This document shows positions 10,959-22,628 of a stretch of 64,000 nucleotides of DNA, in pieces. The position numbers were made by a program, and so were the translations under genes. Position 1 is the stretch's first letter. Every line of letters begins with the position of its first letter. The stretch comes from Sesamum alatum. Its lineage: Eukaryota > Streptophyta > Magnoliopsida > Lamiales > Pedaliaceae. The stretch spans positions 40,913,855-40,977,854 of the forward strand of contig JACGWO010000002.1 in assembly GCA_034509735.1 (NCBI GenBank), written 5' to 3'. Below the pieces are notes generated by a model, which saw nothing but the letters and a program-made list of their open reading frames with translations, did not search any database and was not told the DNA's origin.

Positions 10959-11697
10959 CTTGGTTTCTTCCAGGTAAACATCTAGCTTAATTCTAGTATT
11001 TTTCTGCTTTTAATGTATATATTTTAGCTTCTCACACTTGATTGATTGCGACATATAAATTGTAGTCGTCACCCGTTGATCATATTATACAGAATGTACG
11101 TATGCATATAATTTTTAAATTTACAAATATATAATAAATAAAATTGTATAAAGATTCTTTTTTACTTATTTATGAGTTTATTTACTTCATAATCTATGAA
11201 TAATTAGTATAATTATTTGAATAGCGAAATACGTTAGTTTGATTGAAATTTTTTGAAGTGATGCAGGTAAATGACAAAACCATCCCCCATACGATGGGAC
11301 CCAACATTTCACCACATGATTGAGATCCATGCATTTTATTATTGGGCTAGATCCAAGCCAATCCGACAATCCAACATTACAATCATTAATTCCCAAACAT
11401 TGGGAAAAGAGATTTCGGTACGTGAATTCATATAAGTACGAATATTTACCCCTATAATTTAGACAATCCTGGGTTAAAGTAAACAACGTATTTTAACTTA
11501 TCATATTTGTGTTTACCTTTTCAATCTCGTACCCCCAACTAATTTTAAAATCGAAGGATTTTAATTAGCACCTCCCAACCATTTTCTTAAGTTTTTGGCA
11601 ATTAGTCTAAGATTCTACTACAAAGGTCGGCTAGACCTCGACCGGATCAATTATAGGATAACAAAAATGGTCCTTTTCAACTCTAAACTAATATATA
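10959..11697. other. AT-rich intergenic DNA
   Basis: No gene or complete element recognised. Confidence 0.5.
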
Positions 11698-12168
11698 TAA
11701 ATAAATGGGATAAATGTATTTTTAGTCTCGTAACTTATATTATTTGACGTTATCGTTCTTTAAATTTTTAGGGTAGCATATTGGTCCTACATCTTTTTAA
11801 TTTTTGTGATTTCAGTCCTTTTGTTCGTCGTAGTTCACTTCCACCGGCGAGAAGGGTGAATTCCGGCGAAGAAAAGGACCAAATCGCGAAAATTAAAAGA
11901 TATAGGATCAAAATACTACCCTAACAAGTTAAAAGACAAAAATGTTGGCAGAAATGGGTCAATAGGAACAAAAACCCTGATTTAAAAATGTCACGTGAGA
12001 GGCACATGAATTTTTTAGGCGATAATGGTGAATTCCGACGAAAAAAAAAGACTAAAATCATGAAAATAAAAAAGATGAAGGATCAAAATGCTAATTTAAA
12101 AGTTAAAGGACAAAAATACCAAATAACTTAAATTATGGGACAAAAAATTCATTTAAGCCTAAATAAAT
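11698..12168. mobile_element. MULE-type MITE with 9-bp target duplication
   Basis: The body 11707-12159 starts GGGATAAATGTATTTTTAG and ends with an inverted AAAAAATTCATTTAAGCC-type terminus. Inner arms pair (ATCTTTTTAATTTTTGTGAT against ATGAAAATAAAAAAGATG), with a CGGCGA..TTCCGG centre. Perfect duplication TAAATAAAT at 11698-11706 and 12160-12168. Confidence 0.75.
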
Positions 12169-12467
12169 ACCTGCATAATCTCGCTAAAGTTATGCTTGGG
12201 TTACAGCAGCAAATTAACAAAGCCCTGAAGGCTGAAGGGCTGTCGTCATGCAAGGGCATTTTTGACTTGGTTCCATATGTCTACATATATACATACATAA
12301 ATAAAATATACACACACACCCACCTCTTATCGCTGGCTCCAGTTAAGGTTTGAATTATGAGTTTTGCTACTAGTATTATTTTAAGGGACAATATTCAGGC
12401 AAATTATAATTTTAATTAAGATGAGAGAAATTTTTTATTCTTTTTAGTTTAGTGTACGCACACATAC

Positions 12468-12727
12468 TTATTTGGTAGTGGTTTTTAATGAAGGAGTAAA
12501 CAGAAAAATCACCTCGACACAATAATATTTCCCAAGTCTAGTGAGATAATTTTTGTATGTATGTATTGTCAAATCTCCACCCCCTTTAAAAAATAAGGTG
12601 TGGAGTATTTATAGTGATATTGGGGATTTTAGGGTGTGGTAAGGTGTATATGCTTATTGTGTGGTTTACTTATAAAAAATTACTTTTATACCCTTATAAT
12701 AAATAAATATTACTAGTATATCCATCA
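12468..12727 (-). repeat. 3' LTR of the gag-only element
   Basis: Aligns along its whole length with 18739-19008. I count roughly a dozen substitutions and one 10-bp deletion. Its outer end reads TTATTT where the partner reads TGATGT, so the terminal TG is lost. Confidence 0.85.
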
Positions 12728-13079
12728 TATAGCCCCCCACTCTCGAATGAGTTACTAGGACTAAGACGAGTGAGTAAAATTATAGGAAGCATTTAGGGCC
12801 ATTTAAACTGCACAACTTATTTGGATTATATTGCACAAGTTAATCGGCCCAAGCCCAATGCTATTGATGAAGGTGACCCAAGCCATTGGAATGGATGGTG
12901 GGGAGGAGGTGGTGGTGATCAAGGCATTAGATGGTGGAGGTGCGGTCCAGCTCAAGGCAAGTCGAGCTTGAGGCAAACCTTAGTAGACCAGCCTCAAGGC
13001 AGTGCCTCGAGCTTGTGGAGGCGTGCATAAGCTAGACACAGCTCAAGGCAGGGCGTGGGCGCAGGCCCTGGCTTGCCCA

Positions 13080-13175
13080 GCTCGATGCAGGAACACATTG
13101 CATCTGCTAGGTTTTGAACCCAGGTCAACAGTGTGGACATAGGAGAGTTCAACCACTCCACCACACAACTTTTTT
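13080..13175 (-). repeat. tRNA-derived SINE-like sequence (pol III boxes)
   Basis: On the minus strand TGGTGGAGTGG matches the pol III A box and, 32 bp further, GGTTCAAAACC is a perfect B-box match (GGTTCRANNCC). This spacing fits tRNA-derived SINEs. The 3' limit and target duplication are not clear, and it lies inside the LTR element, so it may instead be an old tRNA-like fragment. Confidence 0.4.
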
Positions 13176-13429
13176 TTTCTCATTGTACTCGAACTCTTTA
13201 CTAGTATTCTCTGTCATATATTTTAAGGGGTTCCGACATCATCTTCGAGAGATGTGACTCCCCATCACACTAGAGGCTTTTCATGCATTGTGGAAATGTG
13301 ATGAGCGGCAGTGTTGTACTATTCAACCAACGATAGAGGGTTTTTTTTTTTTTTTTCCTATCCCTACTTGTGATGTAATTTTTTTTATTTTTAATTTTTT
13401 TTTAGTTTCACCTCTTCTCCACCCTAACG

Positions 13430-13890
13430 AGGACGTGTTTGGCCTATTCTCTTTCCGTAGAGCGCTCATTATCGAGGTGACACTACTCTAGGAGGAGGAC
13501 GTGTTTGGTCTCCACTTTCCCCTTAAGGCTCTCCTCCTCGAGATGACATTTTTCTAGGAAAAGGAGGAGGGATTCGACCTCCCCTTTCCCTCAAGGGCTT
13601 TATCCTTGAGATGGGACATTTCAAGAGAAGGAAGCCTCTTCCTCGAGATGACAATATTTTTTTATTTTTTTAATTTTTTTTTAGGAGGAAGAGCTTGATC
13701 TCCTTTTTTCCTTGAGGGCTCTTCTTCTTGAGACACATTTCAGGAGGATGAAGTCTTTTCCTCGAGATGACACTCCTCTTGGAGGAGGAGTAGGTCGACC
13801 TCCCCTTTCTCCTGAGGGCTCTTCTCCTTGGGACAACACATTTCAGGAGGTGGAGGTCTCTTTCTCGAGATGACACTCCTCTTGGAGGAT
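13430..13890. repeat. Degenerate tandem repeats in the LTR element
   Basis: Repeated units of roughly 65-90 bp contain GAGGAG, CGTGTTTGGTCTCC or TCGACCTCCCCTTTC, GGGCTCTTCTCCTTG and CTCGAGATGACA. No coding function is supported; this is typical non-coding filler of non-autonomous LTR elements. Confidence 0.55.
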
Positions 13891-14113
13891 GAGGAGTAGT
13901 ATTTTGGATAGCTTTCTCCGATTGGTGTGGTTGGATATTTTGGCGTGTAATTCGACAAAGCTTAGTTCTTGGGATGAATTTTTTCCGACTCGTATGGCCG
14001 GATGTTTTGGCATGTAATTCAACACTATTTAGTACTCATGAATGTAGTTGTTGTACCTGTTCCATTATTGTGTTTTCATTATCTTTACCGAAATTGTTTC
14101 AAGAAATGTTTAT

Positions 14114-14520
14114 GCTCATGTCCGGAGTTGATCTTTTACCAACTTCTAAGAGGGCAAAGTTTCCATGGTCGTATTCTTAACGAGGATATCAAGTTTCATC
14201 CATGGGGATGTTGCCTCAAGGGATACTTGCTCATGTCCCATAATTGGTCTTTCACCAACCTCAAGGGGATGCGAAGTTTCCGGGGCGATGTTTCTTACAA
14301 CGATCTCAAGTTTCATCTAAGAAGACATTGCCTCAAAGGATAGCTGCTCATGTCGCGGAGCTGGTCTTTTACTAACTTCAAGGGGAGGCAAAGTTTCTGA
14401 GGCGATGTCTGTTATGATGATCTCAAGTTTTATCTAGGAGGACATTGCCTCAAGAGATACTTGCTCATGTCCCGGAGCTGGTCTTTTACCAACTTCAAGG
14501 GGATGCAAAGTTCCCGTGAG
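14114..14520. repeat. Tandem repeat, ~116-bp period, about 3.5 copies
   Basis: GCTCATGTC recurs at 14114, 14229, 14345 and 14463. Each is followed by CGGAGCTGGTCTTTTAC-like, CAACTTCAAGGGGATGCAAA-like and CATTGCCTCAAGGGATA-like blocks. Copies differ by scattered changes and lengths of 115-118 bp. Confidence 0.75.
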
Positions 14521-14696
14521 TTTTTTTTTTTGGGAGACTACTACAAGAAAATTAACTTCATTACTCAATGTTCGCATTACAACGTCTTAGGGGAAATCAA
14601 AAGGGGAGAAGGATTTTTTGAGCTCCTACTCGAGCTTTCTCCTATTACAAGTGAATAATCAAAAGATAATTTTTCCTGCTATGAGAACTTACGGTT

Positions 14697-17028
14697 ACTA
14701 CTGTTAGCTTCGTATAAGTTCCGAGACGTTAAACGCAGGGAAAATTAAGATTTTAATTAAAAAATAATATTATAATAAGCGATCAAATTGCCCGTCTCGT
14801 TGCTATTATGATGTGGATCTCATGCATAAAAGGATGCCAATTGAATGGTTAAGAGAAACTAACTTTTCTTGCTCTCCGGTTGATGTTGGTTACTTGAACT
14901 TTCTCAAGAATAACCTTACTTTAAAATTGGTGGAACGTCAAAACGGAAGCGCCTATAATTATTGTTCACGGTAGGAACACAAGTGTCTTCCCTTTAAAGT
15001 TAGTCCACACCACCTATGATGGAATCACTCTCAAACCTATGCTAGTAGGTATTGGAGGATTATAGTAGATCAACTATTGATCTATGGAGAAATCAAGGGA
15101 ATTCTTCTCTTTTGGAGATGAGAAATGAACATAAGACCAAGGCTAAAGTGAAAGCTAGATTTTCTAGCTTTGAAGGAGAGAAAGTCTAAGAGCTAGAGAG
15201 CAAAAGGAAAGCAAGAGTTTTTGTATCTTTGTATGTAGAAAAATGGCATGTTAATCTCTTGCTTTGTACCCCTTTTTATAGGCATTTCTTTGCACTAGAT
15301 ACAATGAATGTAGACAAGTCCTTTTGTCTTGCTCTTAGATAACACTTGTCTTCTTGATAGACAAGTTCTAGCATGACTCATCTTTTCTCCTTTTACACTT
15401 GTCTTCCTTATAGACAAGTTTTAGCATGACTCATATTTTCTTCTTTTACACTTGTCTTCTTTATAGACAAGCTTTAGCATGACTCATATTTTCTTCTTCA
15501 TCTAAAGATGAAAACAAGTCATGTCTATGTTTAATGAATCTTGTCTTGTGGGCTTGGGCTAAGGTCTTGGGATTTATCTTAATTCTCAATTGGACTAAGT
15601 CCAATTTTAATTAATTTCCCAACTAATTATTTAGCCCATGATATTTAATTCTTTAATTAAATATAGCCCAAATCAATTAATCTAATTAATTGATTTTCAA
15701 ACTCAGATAGATTAATCTTAATTAATCTATCACAAGTCTTACTTAATCAAATTAATGCTTGTGAATTTAGACTCCAAATTAAATAATCATATTATTTAAT
15801 ATTCCCATAAAACGAATTCATAAATCATTTCAATTAATTAATTTAACTCCTTAAATTAATTGATTTAATCTCCATAATTAATTCTATAAATTAATTCCAA
15901 TAATTCCATCATGGATTTGTGTGTGACCCTTTAGATTCACTACGCAGCTAGACTTGGGCTTGTATCATATATACAATTTAATTAGCAACTTACTTGGAAT
16001 AGATTAATTAGATCCTATCATAATTAATCACCCTCAATTAACTGCTTAATTGGAGGGTACCCGTCACCATGGGTGGCCATCTAGCAATGGTCCATGGCAC
16101 TAGAGAATAAGTGAATTATTGCGTGAACCTGTGAGCTACGCGTACCATGCAGATATGGTCCCTCCGTTACTAACCTCCCGATCAAAGTCTAGGGCATTGA
16201 ATTAGCTACCGGTTCCCATTATCGACTTTGATGTCTATGTATCAACTCTTCAAGTTATGCTTCCAATTTATCAATATAGGGAAAACCCTTCTCCTATTTG
16301 ATCAACAACCATGGCCATGGGCTTCGAGGAACGCATAATGTAGAGAACATAGGAGGTTCGTTATCATGTCATGATAAGCAACATATCCTATCTTGGAACT
16401 CACCAACCTCCATGCATGCTTCAACTATGTCTGAAACATGACCGTATAGTGATCCATGATGAAACCTGAGACCACCTTGGACATGATCAAGTCATAGCCG
16501 TCCTATGCACAAGGTTACTGTGGAACCTCAAGTCTAAGGACTAGTTAATGCACTATCGTAGCCTATGAGTTCTAGTCATACCGATCATGCCATATAGAGC
16601 TTTCATATGACAACTCCTGCGAGTCAATTCAGTGAACTTGATAACTCTTTATCAAACACCCACTAAAGTGCGCAGACGCCATACGTCTCTGTCTATGAAA
16701 CTCGATATTTATCATATGATAGCATCACTTAGTGAAAGTCTTTAAGGAATGGTCGATGCCCTGCCTCGACCGATTCATCGATTTGGAATATTTTAGATCA
16801 AACCATAGAGGTTGGTTTCATGGTCGCCATCATATGCGCGAGCCAACCCCGTAGCATAATTGATCTAAGGGCTTCAACCAAATGCTCATATAAATATAAT
16901 GTTAAAATCATATGATGAATATAGCCAAAGAACATTTCTTAAATTAACATATTATTGAAAAAGATCGTATAGAATAGTTTACAAAGAGCCAATAAATTGA
17001 CTTGACGGTCACTTGTTCTAACAACTAC
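14697..17028 (-). mobile_element. Solo LTR, 2.3 kb, nested in the LTR element
   Basis: The body 14702-17023 starts TGTTAGCTTCG and ends TTGTTCTAACA, giving terminal TGTTAG..CTAACA inverted repeats. Perfect 5-bp duplication ACTAC at 14697-14701 and 17024-17028. No coding capacity and no second LTR, as expected for a solo LTR left by LTR-LTR recombination. The length suggests a long-LTR family (Copia SIRE-like or Gypsy); I cannot decide which. Orientation is a guess. Confidence 0.8.
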
Positions 17029-17199
17029 TTCGTAGCGAGGGAGTCTTTTCCTGCCGATCCTTATGAGATTATGAGATGAATTTTGCATGGGGTGCACGAC
17101 CTTGCCTCCCCTCGCTACGAGCTCGATTCATGACTTGAGCTCATTGTGGAGCGCGTGCCTAGAGCTCTTCATGGGGTGCACGACCGCATCCTCCTAGTC

Positions 17200-18738
17200 A
17201 AATTGACGTCCTCGTGGATATTGGTTGACATACTCCTTCAAGTGTCCCCGTTGGATCAATTTCTCTATATCATTTTGGAGGTGATGACATTCCTTAGTCG
17301 TATGCCCAATGTCACGGTGGAAACGACAATATTTGTCGGAGTTTAGCCTCTCGAAATTGTCCTTCATTTTTCTCGGTCATTGGTCAATCAGCCCTTGTTG
17401 CTCCACCACGACTAATATTTCTCCTCTAGGGGCGTTCAAAGGGGTGTAGTGCGTAAATCCGGTGTGGGGCACATGCTTGCGTTCCTCCTTCTTCCGCGAC
17501 TCATTTTCTTCCTCCCTACCTTTCCTCTTAACACTGAGGGTAGGATTCAAAGCTTGGGATTGCTCGATTCTGATGTATTGTTGTGATCGCAGGAGTAAGT
17601 CCTCCAAAGTGCCGGGGGTTTTCCGATTATGGACCCTTGAACCTTCCTGGAAGCAAATTTTGCTGCATAATGCTAGCCACAATTCGTGGTTAACATGGGG
17701 CACCTCATGCACGGCCTCCACGAATCTCTGAACGTAATCTCTCAACGACTCCATCTCCTTTTGGCGGATGGTGAAAAGGTATGCGGCGGTTTTGGGGACT
17801 CTCTTGTTCATAGAGAAGTAATGTAAAAAACGTTGGGTTAGCTGCTCGAGGCTGGAGATAGCTCCAACTGGCAATTGATTGAACCAAGCTAGAGCACACT
17901 TAAGCTTAGTGCGGAAGACCTTGCAGTAGATGGCATCACTCAAGTCATACCGATCAATTTTAGCATAAAATTTGTCTAAGTGTTCTTGCGGGTCTCCCGT
18001 TCCATCATAATCCGGGAGGTTTGATACTTTAACGCCCGTTGGAAGTGCCTCGGCTAGGATTGCGTGAAAAAAGGGCTACGTCTTGGAGGAGCTACAGCCA
18101 AGGGGATATAAGAGTCCTCTACTCCCCTCGAGAGTATAGGTGTTGTGGGTTGCCTTGGCTGCGGGGAGAGTTGATCTTGTTCCTGGGCAACATTCAGTTT
18201 AGATACTCTTTTATTCACCTCTTACCGCCTCTGCTCATTCTCCTCAAGAGCCGAGGACTCTTCTCGACTTCAATGAGGAGAAGGAGGGGGTGGGTTCATG
18301 AGGTGATTAGTCACAAATTGAGCTATCGTATGAGCGGCTGCTCGGTTGTATCCATCATGGATCAATGCTAGTAAGGCCTCTTGCGTCAACTGAATCATCG
18401 AAACTTCGGGTGGAACTCTTGGGGGAGATGTGATTCCCCCCATGGGGTGGTATTTGTTCACCAGGTGGTTCTTTGTCAGGGGGTGGAGATTGTTCACGGG
18501 GATGAGGTGCTTCCTTCTGAGGTACTTGTTCATGGGGTGGCAAGGCCCTCCTGTTCGACTGGGGCCGTTCATGGGGTGGAAGGTTCATCCCATGTTGTGG
18601 TGACTGCTCACGGGGTGAGTTTTGCTCTGCTCTGTTTTCATGCGTTTCTTGGGCATTGTCCACCCCCTGAACACCGCGAGCATGCGACTTGGTTTGCATT
18701 CTCAATTCGAGGTGATGGTTTTCCACAGACGGCGCCGA
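17200..18738 (-). pseudogene. Retrotransposon gag polyprotein, frameshifted remnant
   Basis: Structural gag of the LTR element, just downstream of the 5' LTR on the minus strand. A proline/glutamine-rich N-terminus (18738-18270) switches frame at least once. The capsid-type core (about 18070-17377) contains VSNLPDYDGTGDPQEHLD and LAWFNQLPVGAISSLEQLTQ (Retrotrans_gag). A CCHC-like knuckle (CRFHRDIGHTTKEC) follows near 17330, after an in-frame stop near 17377. No full reading frame survives. Confidence 0.75.
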
Positions 18739-19008
18739 TGATGTGGTATTGGTTTTTAATGAAGGAGTGAACGGAAAAATCACCTCGGCACAATAATACT
18801 TCCCAAGTCTAGTGAGATAATTTTTGTATGTATGTATTGTCAAATCAATGAATAGTCCACCCCCTTTAAAAAATAATGTGTGGATTATTTATAGTGATAT
18901 TGGGAATTTTAGGGTGTGGTAAGGTGTATATGCTTATTGTGTGGTTTACTTATGAAAAATTACTTTTATACCCTTATAAATAAATAAATATTACTACTAT
19001 ATCCATCA
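18739..19008 (-). repeat. 5' LTR of the gag-only element
   Basis: 270 bp with perfect TGATG..CATCA ends. Partner of 12468-12727. Followed immediately on the minus strand by the primer-binding-type sequence. Confidence 0.85.
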
Positions 19009-19959
19009 CATACTAAGTCAAATCATATAAATTTTGTCACTTTCCATAATAATTCAACTCAATATATGGTAATCATGGAACGGATAAGATCAAATTAACC
19101 TACCAAATAGCCAATGTTTTGAAAACCGGATAGGTAGTTGAACTGGATAAGTTATCGGATCACTGGTTCGACCGATTAAACCAGATTGAGAAAATCGATT
19201 GACCTGAACTACACAATATACATGTATTATATATATACATATAGCATATTAATACATACTATACATAATTGATTAAGTTAGAAGACAAAACATATTCAAA
19301 TAAGAAAGTTTAAATACTTTTGAATTAAATTCCATTCAATTAACGACAATAATACTTCTCAACAAAATTTAACAAGAAACAAAGAAAAATAAATTTAACA
19401 ATTTATAGGAATGAATATAGTTTATAATAATAATATGTAAAATGTTATAAATTATATTCCATAATTTATAAAAAGAAAAAAAATTAAAATTTAACTCTGT
19501 TGATAGTTGAACATCAAATTTGTTAAAAATATAAATAATTATTGTTAAAATTTAAAAAATGAAAAATTGACAATTGAGGAATAATAAAAATTAAAACTAA
19601 AGAGATTATAGTGTGTGCCATGGGCCTAGTGGGCCTCATTAGTCATCGTATTAAAACTATCAAAATATCAAAATACTCTCCACCATCTTTCTTCCTTCCC
19701 CATCCCCAAACCCCTTTCCAGCTTTCCTTCTTCAGGTCTTCTCGCATTGCGCCGCTTCAGCAACCAGCAGCGGCAAGGCCCGCAACTGCTGAAGAACTTG
19801 TCGTTCAGTGTTGCGGACCGCTCATCCAGCACCTCTGTGCAGCCTCATCTCCCTTCTTCTTGTTCTTCTTATTCCTTTTTTTTCCTCTTAAAAATTCTAA
19901 CCGAGTTGACCGGTCACTACAAAAAAACAGACCTATAGCAATGAATTTTTGCAACGGAT

Positions 19960-20510
19960 TTCATGAAAAATTCGTTGCAAAACAGATTTGCCACGGACTT
20001 CTGCAATGGAAAATTTTCCGTTGCTATAGGTACCACTGCTATATAGCAACAACTTTTTTGTTCGTTGTAAAATATTGCCACGGTTTTTATCCGTTGCAAA
20101 ATTCATTATTTTAAAAGTTGACTTTTTATATTTTGCAACGACTTTCCGATGGTATATTCGTGGCAAAGTTAATGACGAATTCGTTGCAAAATCAGGTTTT
20201 ATGTGCAACTACATTTGCAACAAAATGTCGTTGCAATATTGCAACAGAATATTTGCAACGTCATTTCATTACAAATTTTGCAATGAAATATTTATCTATA
20301 ATTCGTGCAAAATTATTTTATTTTCAACGACATTTGCGATGGAAGTCGTTGCAATATTGCAATAATTTTTTGCAACGACATTCCGTTGCAAAATTTACAA
20401 CGACATAATTTACTACAATTCGTTGAAAAATAATTTCCATTTACAACGACAATTGCAACGACAATCCGTTGCAAATTTTAATACGATAATTGCAACGACA
20501 ATCTATTGCA
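19960..20510. repeat. CACTA left subterminal repeat array
   Basis: Many short copies of TTGCAACG and variants (TTGCAACGACA, CGTTGCAAA), spaced irregularly and in both orientations. Counterpart array at 23870-24490. Confidence 0.8.
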
Positions 20511-20930
20511 AAATTATTTTCGTTTACGACGATAATTTCATAATTTATATTCAATAGTAAAAATATATTTAATTTAACTCTAACAAGAAAATTTAAATAT
20601 GACAATATATTTAAGGCAAAATACTTACAGTAAAGATAATTCAACATTCCAATTACAAATTAAAAATATTCAATTTTAAAGCATATAAATTTAAAGAGGG
20701 GGATCAAATTCATTTTCACAATCTTGTGAAGGTGGGTGGTCGGGTGGAATATTACCCGGACTATCTTCAGAGTCGCTCCTTGATGACCTCTCGAACTTTC
20801 GAATCTCTACAAAGTATCAAATAAATAATTATAAAAACAAATATAATATAATATTTTAAAAATATTTTTAATAAAATCAAACATTTTAAATTTTCTTACA
20901 TGATATCCGCCGGAGTAATGACATTCAATG

Positions 20931-21440
20931 GAGTTAACTAAGTTAAATTAATTTAGTTAAAGATTTTAAGTTGAAAGTTAACAAAATTACATTAGTGGGG
21001 TTAGATTTTTAACTTGTGAATTAACTAGTAAAATTAGTTTAATTGAAGATTTTAACTTGAAAGTTAACTAAGTTACATTAGTTTAGTTGCATTTTTAACT
21101 TGTGATATAACTAAGGTAAATTAGTTTAGTTAAAGATTTTAAGTTGAATGTTAACAAAATTATATTAGTTTAGTTGAGTTTTTAACTTGTGAGTTAACTA
21201 AGTTAAATTAGTTTAGTTAAAGATTTTAAATTGAAAGTTAACAAAATTACATTAGTGGAGTTAGTTTTCTAACTTGTGAGTTAACTAAGTAAAATTAGTT
21301 TAATTGAAGATTTTAACTTGAAAGTTAACTAAGTTACATTAATTTAGTTGCATATTTAGCTTGTGATATAACCAAGTTAAATTAGTTTAATTAAATTTTT
21401 AACTTGTGATATAACTTAGGTACATTAGTTTAGATGAGTT
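20931..21440. repeat. Higher-order tandem repeat, 260-bp period
   Basis: GAGTTAACTAAGTTAAATTA at 20931 recurs at 21191 and the following sequence matches with a 260-bp offset and few changes. Each 260-bp unit is itself made of ~45-55 bp subunits with AAGTTAACTAAGTT, GATTTTAAGTTGAAAG and TTTTAACTTGTGA. Non-coding, inside the CACTA element. Confidence 0.75.
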
Positions 21441-21829
21441 TATGTTAATAAAAATCCTAATCTACAATTATAATCAACAACACTCATCCAACCTCATCAA
21501 TACAATTATCATTCCCATCCACCTCAATATACCAACCATATTCTCAATATATCAACCAAATACTCAATATATTACATTGTCATACACAATTTTATATTAA
21601 ACACATACTTAATGTACATTTTATACCAACATATATTCAATATAACATACTCAATATGCATTTTATAACAAAATAGAACAAAATACTCAATTTTGCACAT
21701 GAATAAAATATGACTTAGTCAATACTCAATATAGCATATATTCATATATGGAATTAGAAGTTTTGGACATGAAAAATTAAACAAAACTAAACAAGTAAAA
21801 GGGTTTTGGACATAAAAAACTAGAAGAAA

Positions 21830-22320
21830 GTGGAGGACCTCGGCGGCGGCGGCGGGCGGCGGTGGACAGCGACGGCTCTAAAAAAAGTCAAAAACTGAAA
21901 AAAAAAAAAAATATAAGAAAGAAAAGAGGAGAAAGAGAAGAGGAGAGGAAAGGAGGAGAAGCATACCTCGCGGTGGGTGGCAGGGGCGGCGGCGAACGGC
22001 TCTGAAAACTTTAACAAAAACTGAAAAAAAAAAATTAGAAGAAAGAAAAGAGGAAAAAGAGAAGAGGAGAGGAAAGGAGGAGAAGCATACCTCGTGGCAG
22101 TGGCGGCGACCGGCGGCGGCGGGAGGCAACGGAGGCGGTTAAACTTGAGGAGAGAAAGGAGGGGGGAGGGGGGGGGGGGAAGATTGTGGCTGAAAATATA
22201 TGGGGAAGGGGAAGGGGGAGGGGGAGAGGGGGAAAAAAGGGAGGAAAAAATTAGGTTATGAAAAATGGGGAGGGAAAAGGGGGGAAAATTTAGAGTTAAG
22301 TAAAAATGAGGAGGGAAAGT
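21830..22320. repeat. GC/purine-rich island with a 129-bp duplication
   Basis: A block of A-run, GAAAGAAAAGAGGA, GAGAGGAAAGGAGGAGAAGC and ATACCTCG recurs at a 129-bp offset (ACTGAAAA at 21891 and 22020), each next to CGGCGG-rich DNA. It is followed by long G-rich tracts (22155-22230) able in principle to form G-quadruplexes. Minus-strand open frames here are Phe/Ser low-complexity and not supported as genes. Confidence 0.6.
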
Positions 22321-22628
22321 GTATAGTAAAGAAGTTAAAATATTTTTACAATTAATAAATATTTTTAAAATTAAATGAGATAAATGATTTAAGATATATT
22401 ATTCAATTAGTAAATGAGAAAAAAATCATTTTAAATTAATAATTATTTTCAAAATTAAATGGGATAAATAATTTAAGATATATTTTTAATTAATAAATGA
22501 GATAAAATATTTTATAATTAATAAATATTTTTTAAAATGTTATGGGATAAATGATTTAAGATATACTCTTTAATTAGTAAATGAGATAAAACATCATGAC
22601 AAAAATCATCAAAATACATTATGTTCAA

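Larger units (their letters stand above)
12463..19013 (-). mobile_element. Non-autonomous Ty3/gypsy-like LTR retrotransposon (gag only)
   Basis: Two direct repeats, 12468-12727 and 18739-19008, are flanked by a 5-bp duplication CATAC (12463-12467, 19009-19013). On the minus strand the 5' LTR is the right copy. Directly after it comes a primer-binding-type sequence TCGGCGCCGTCTGTGG (18738-18723), similar to the TGGCGCCG start used with tRNA-Asp. Just before the left LTR is a purine-rich GAGAGTGGGGGGC (about 12731-12745), a polypurine tract. Only gag remnants (about 17200-18738) are coding; no protease, RT or integrase was seen. The rest is tandem-repeat-rich filler plus a nested solo LTR. Confidence 0.85.

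Noticed and set aside
21820..22129. Phe/Ser-rich minus-strand frames that look like membrane proteins
   Set aside because: They are translations of a purine-rich tandem duplication inside the CACTA element.
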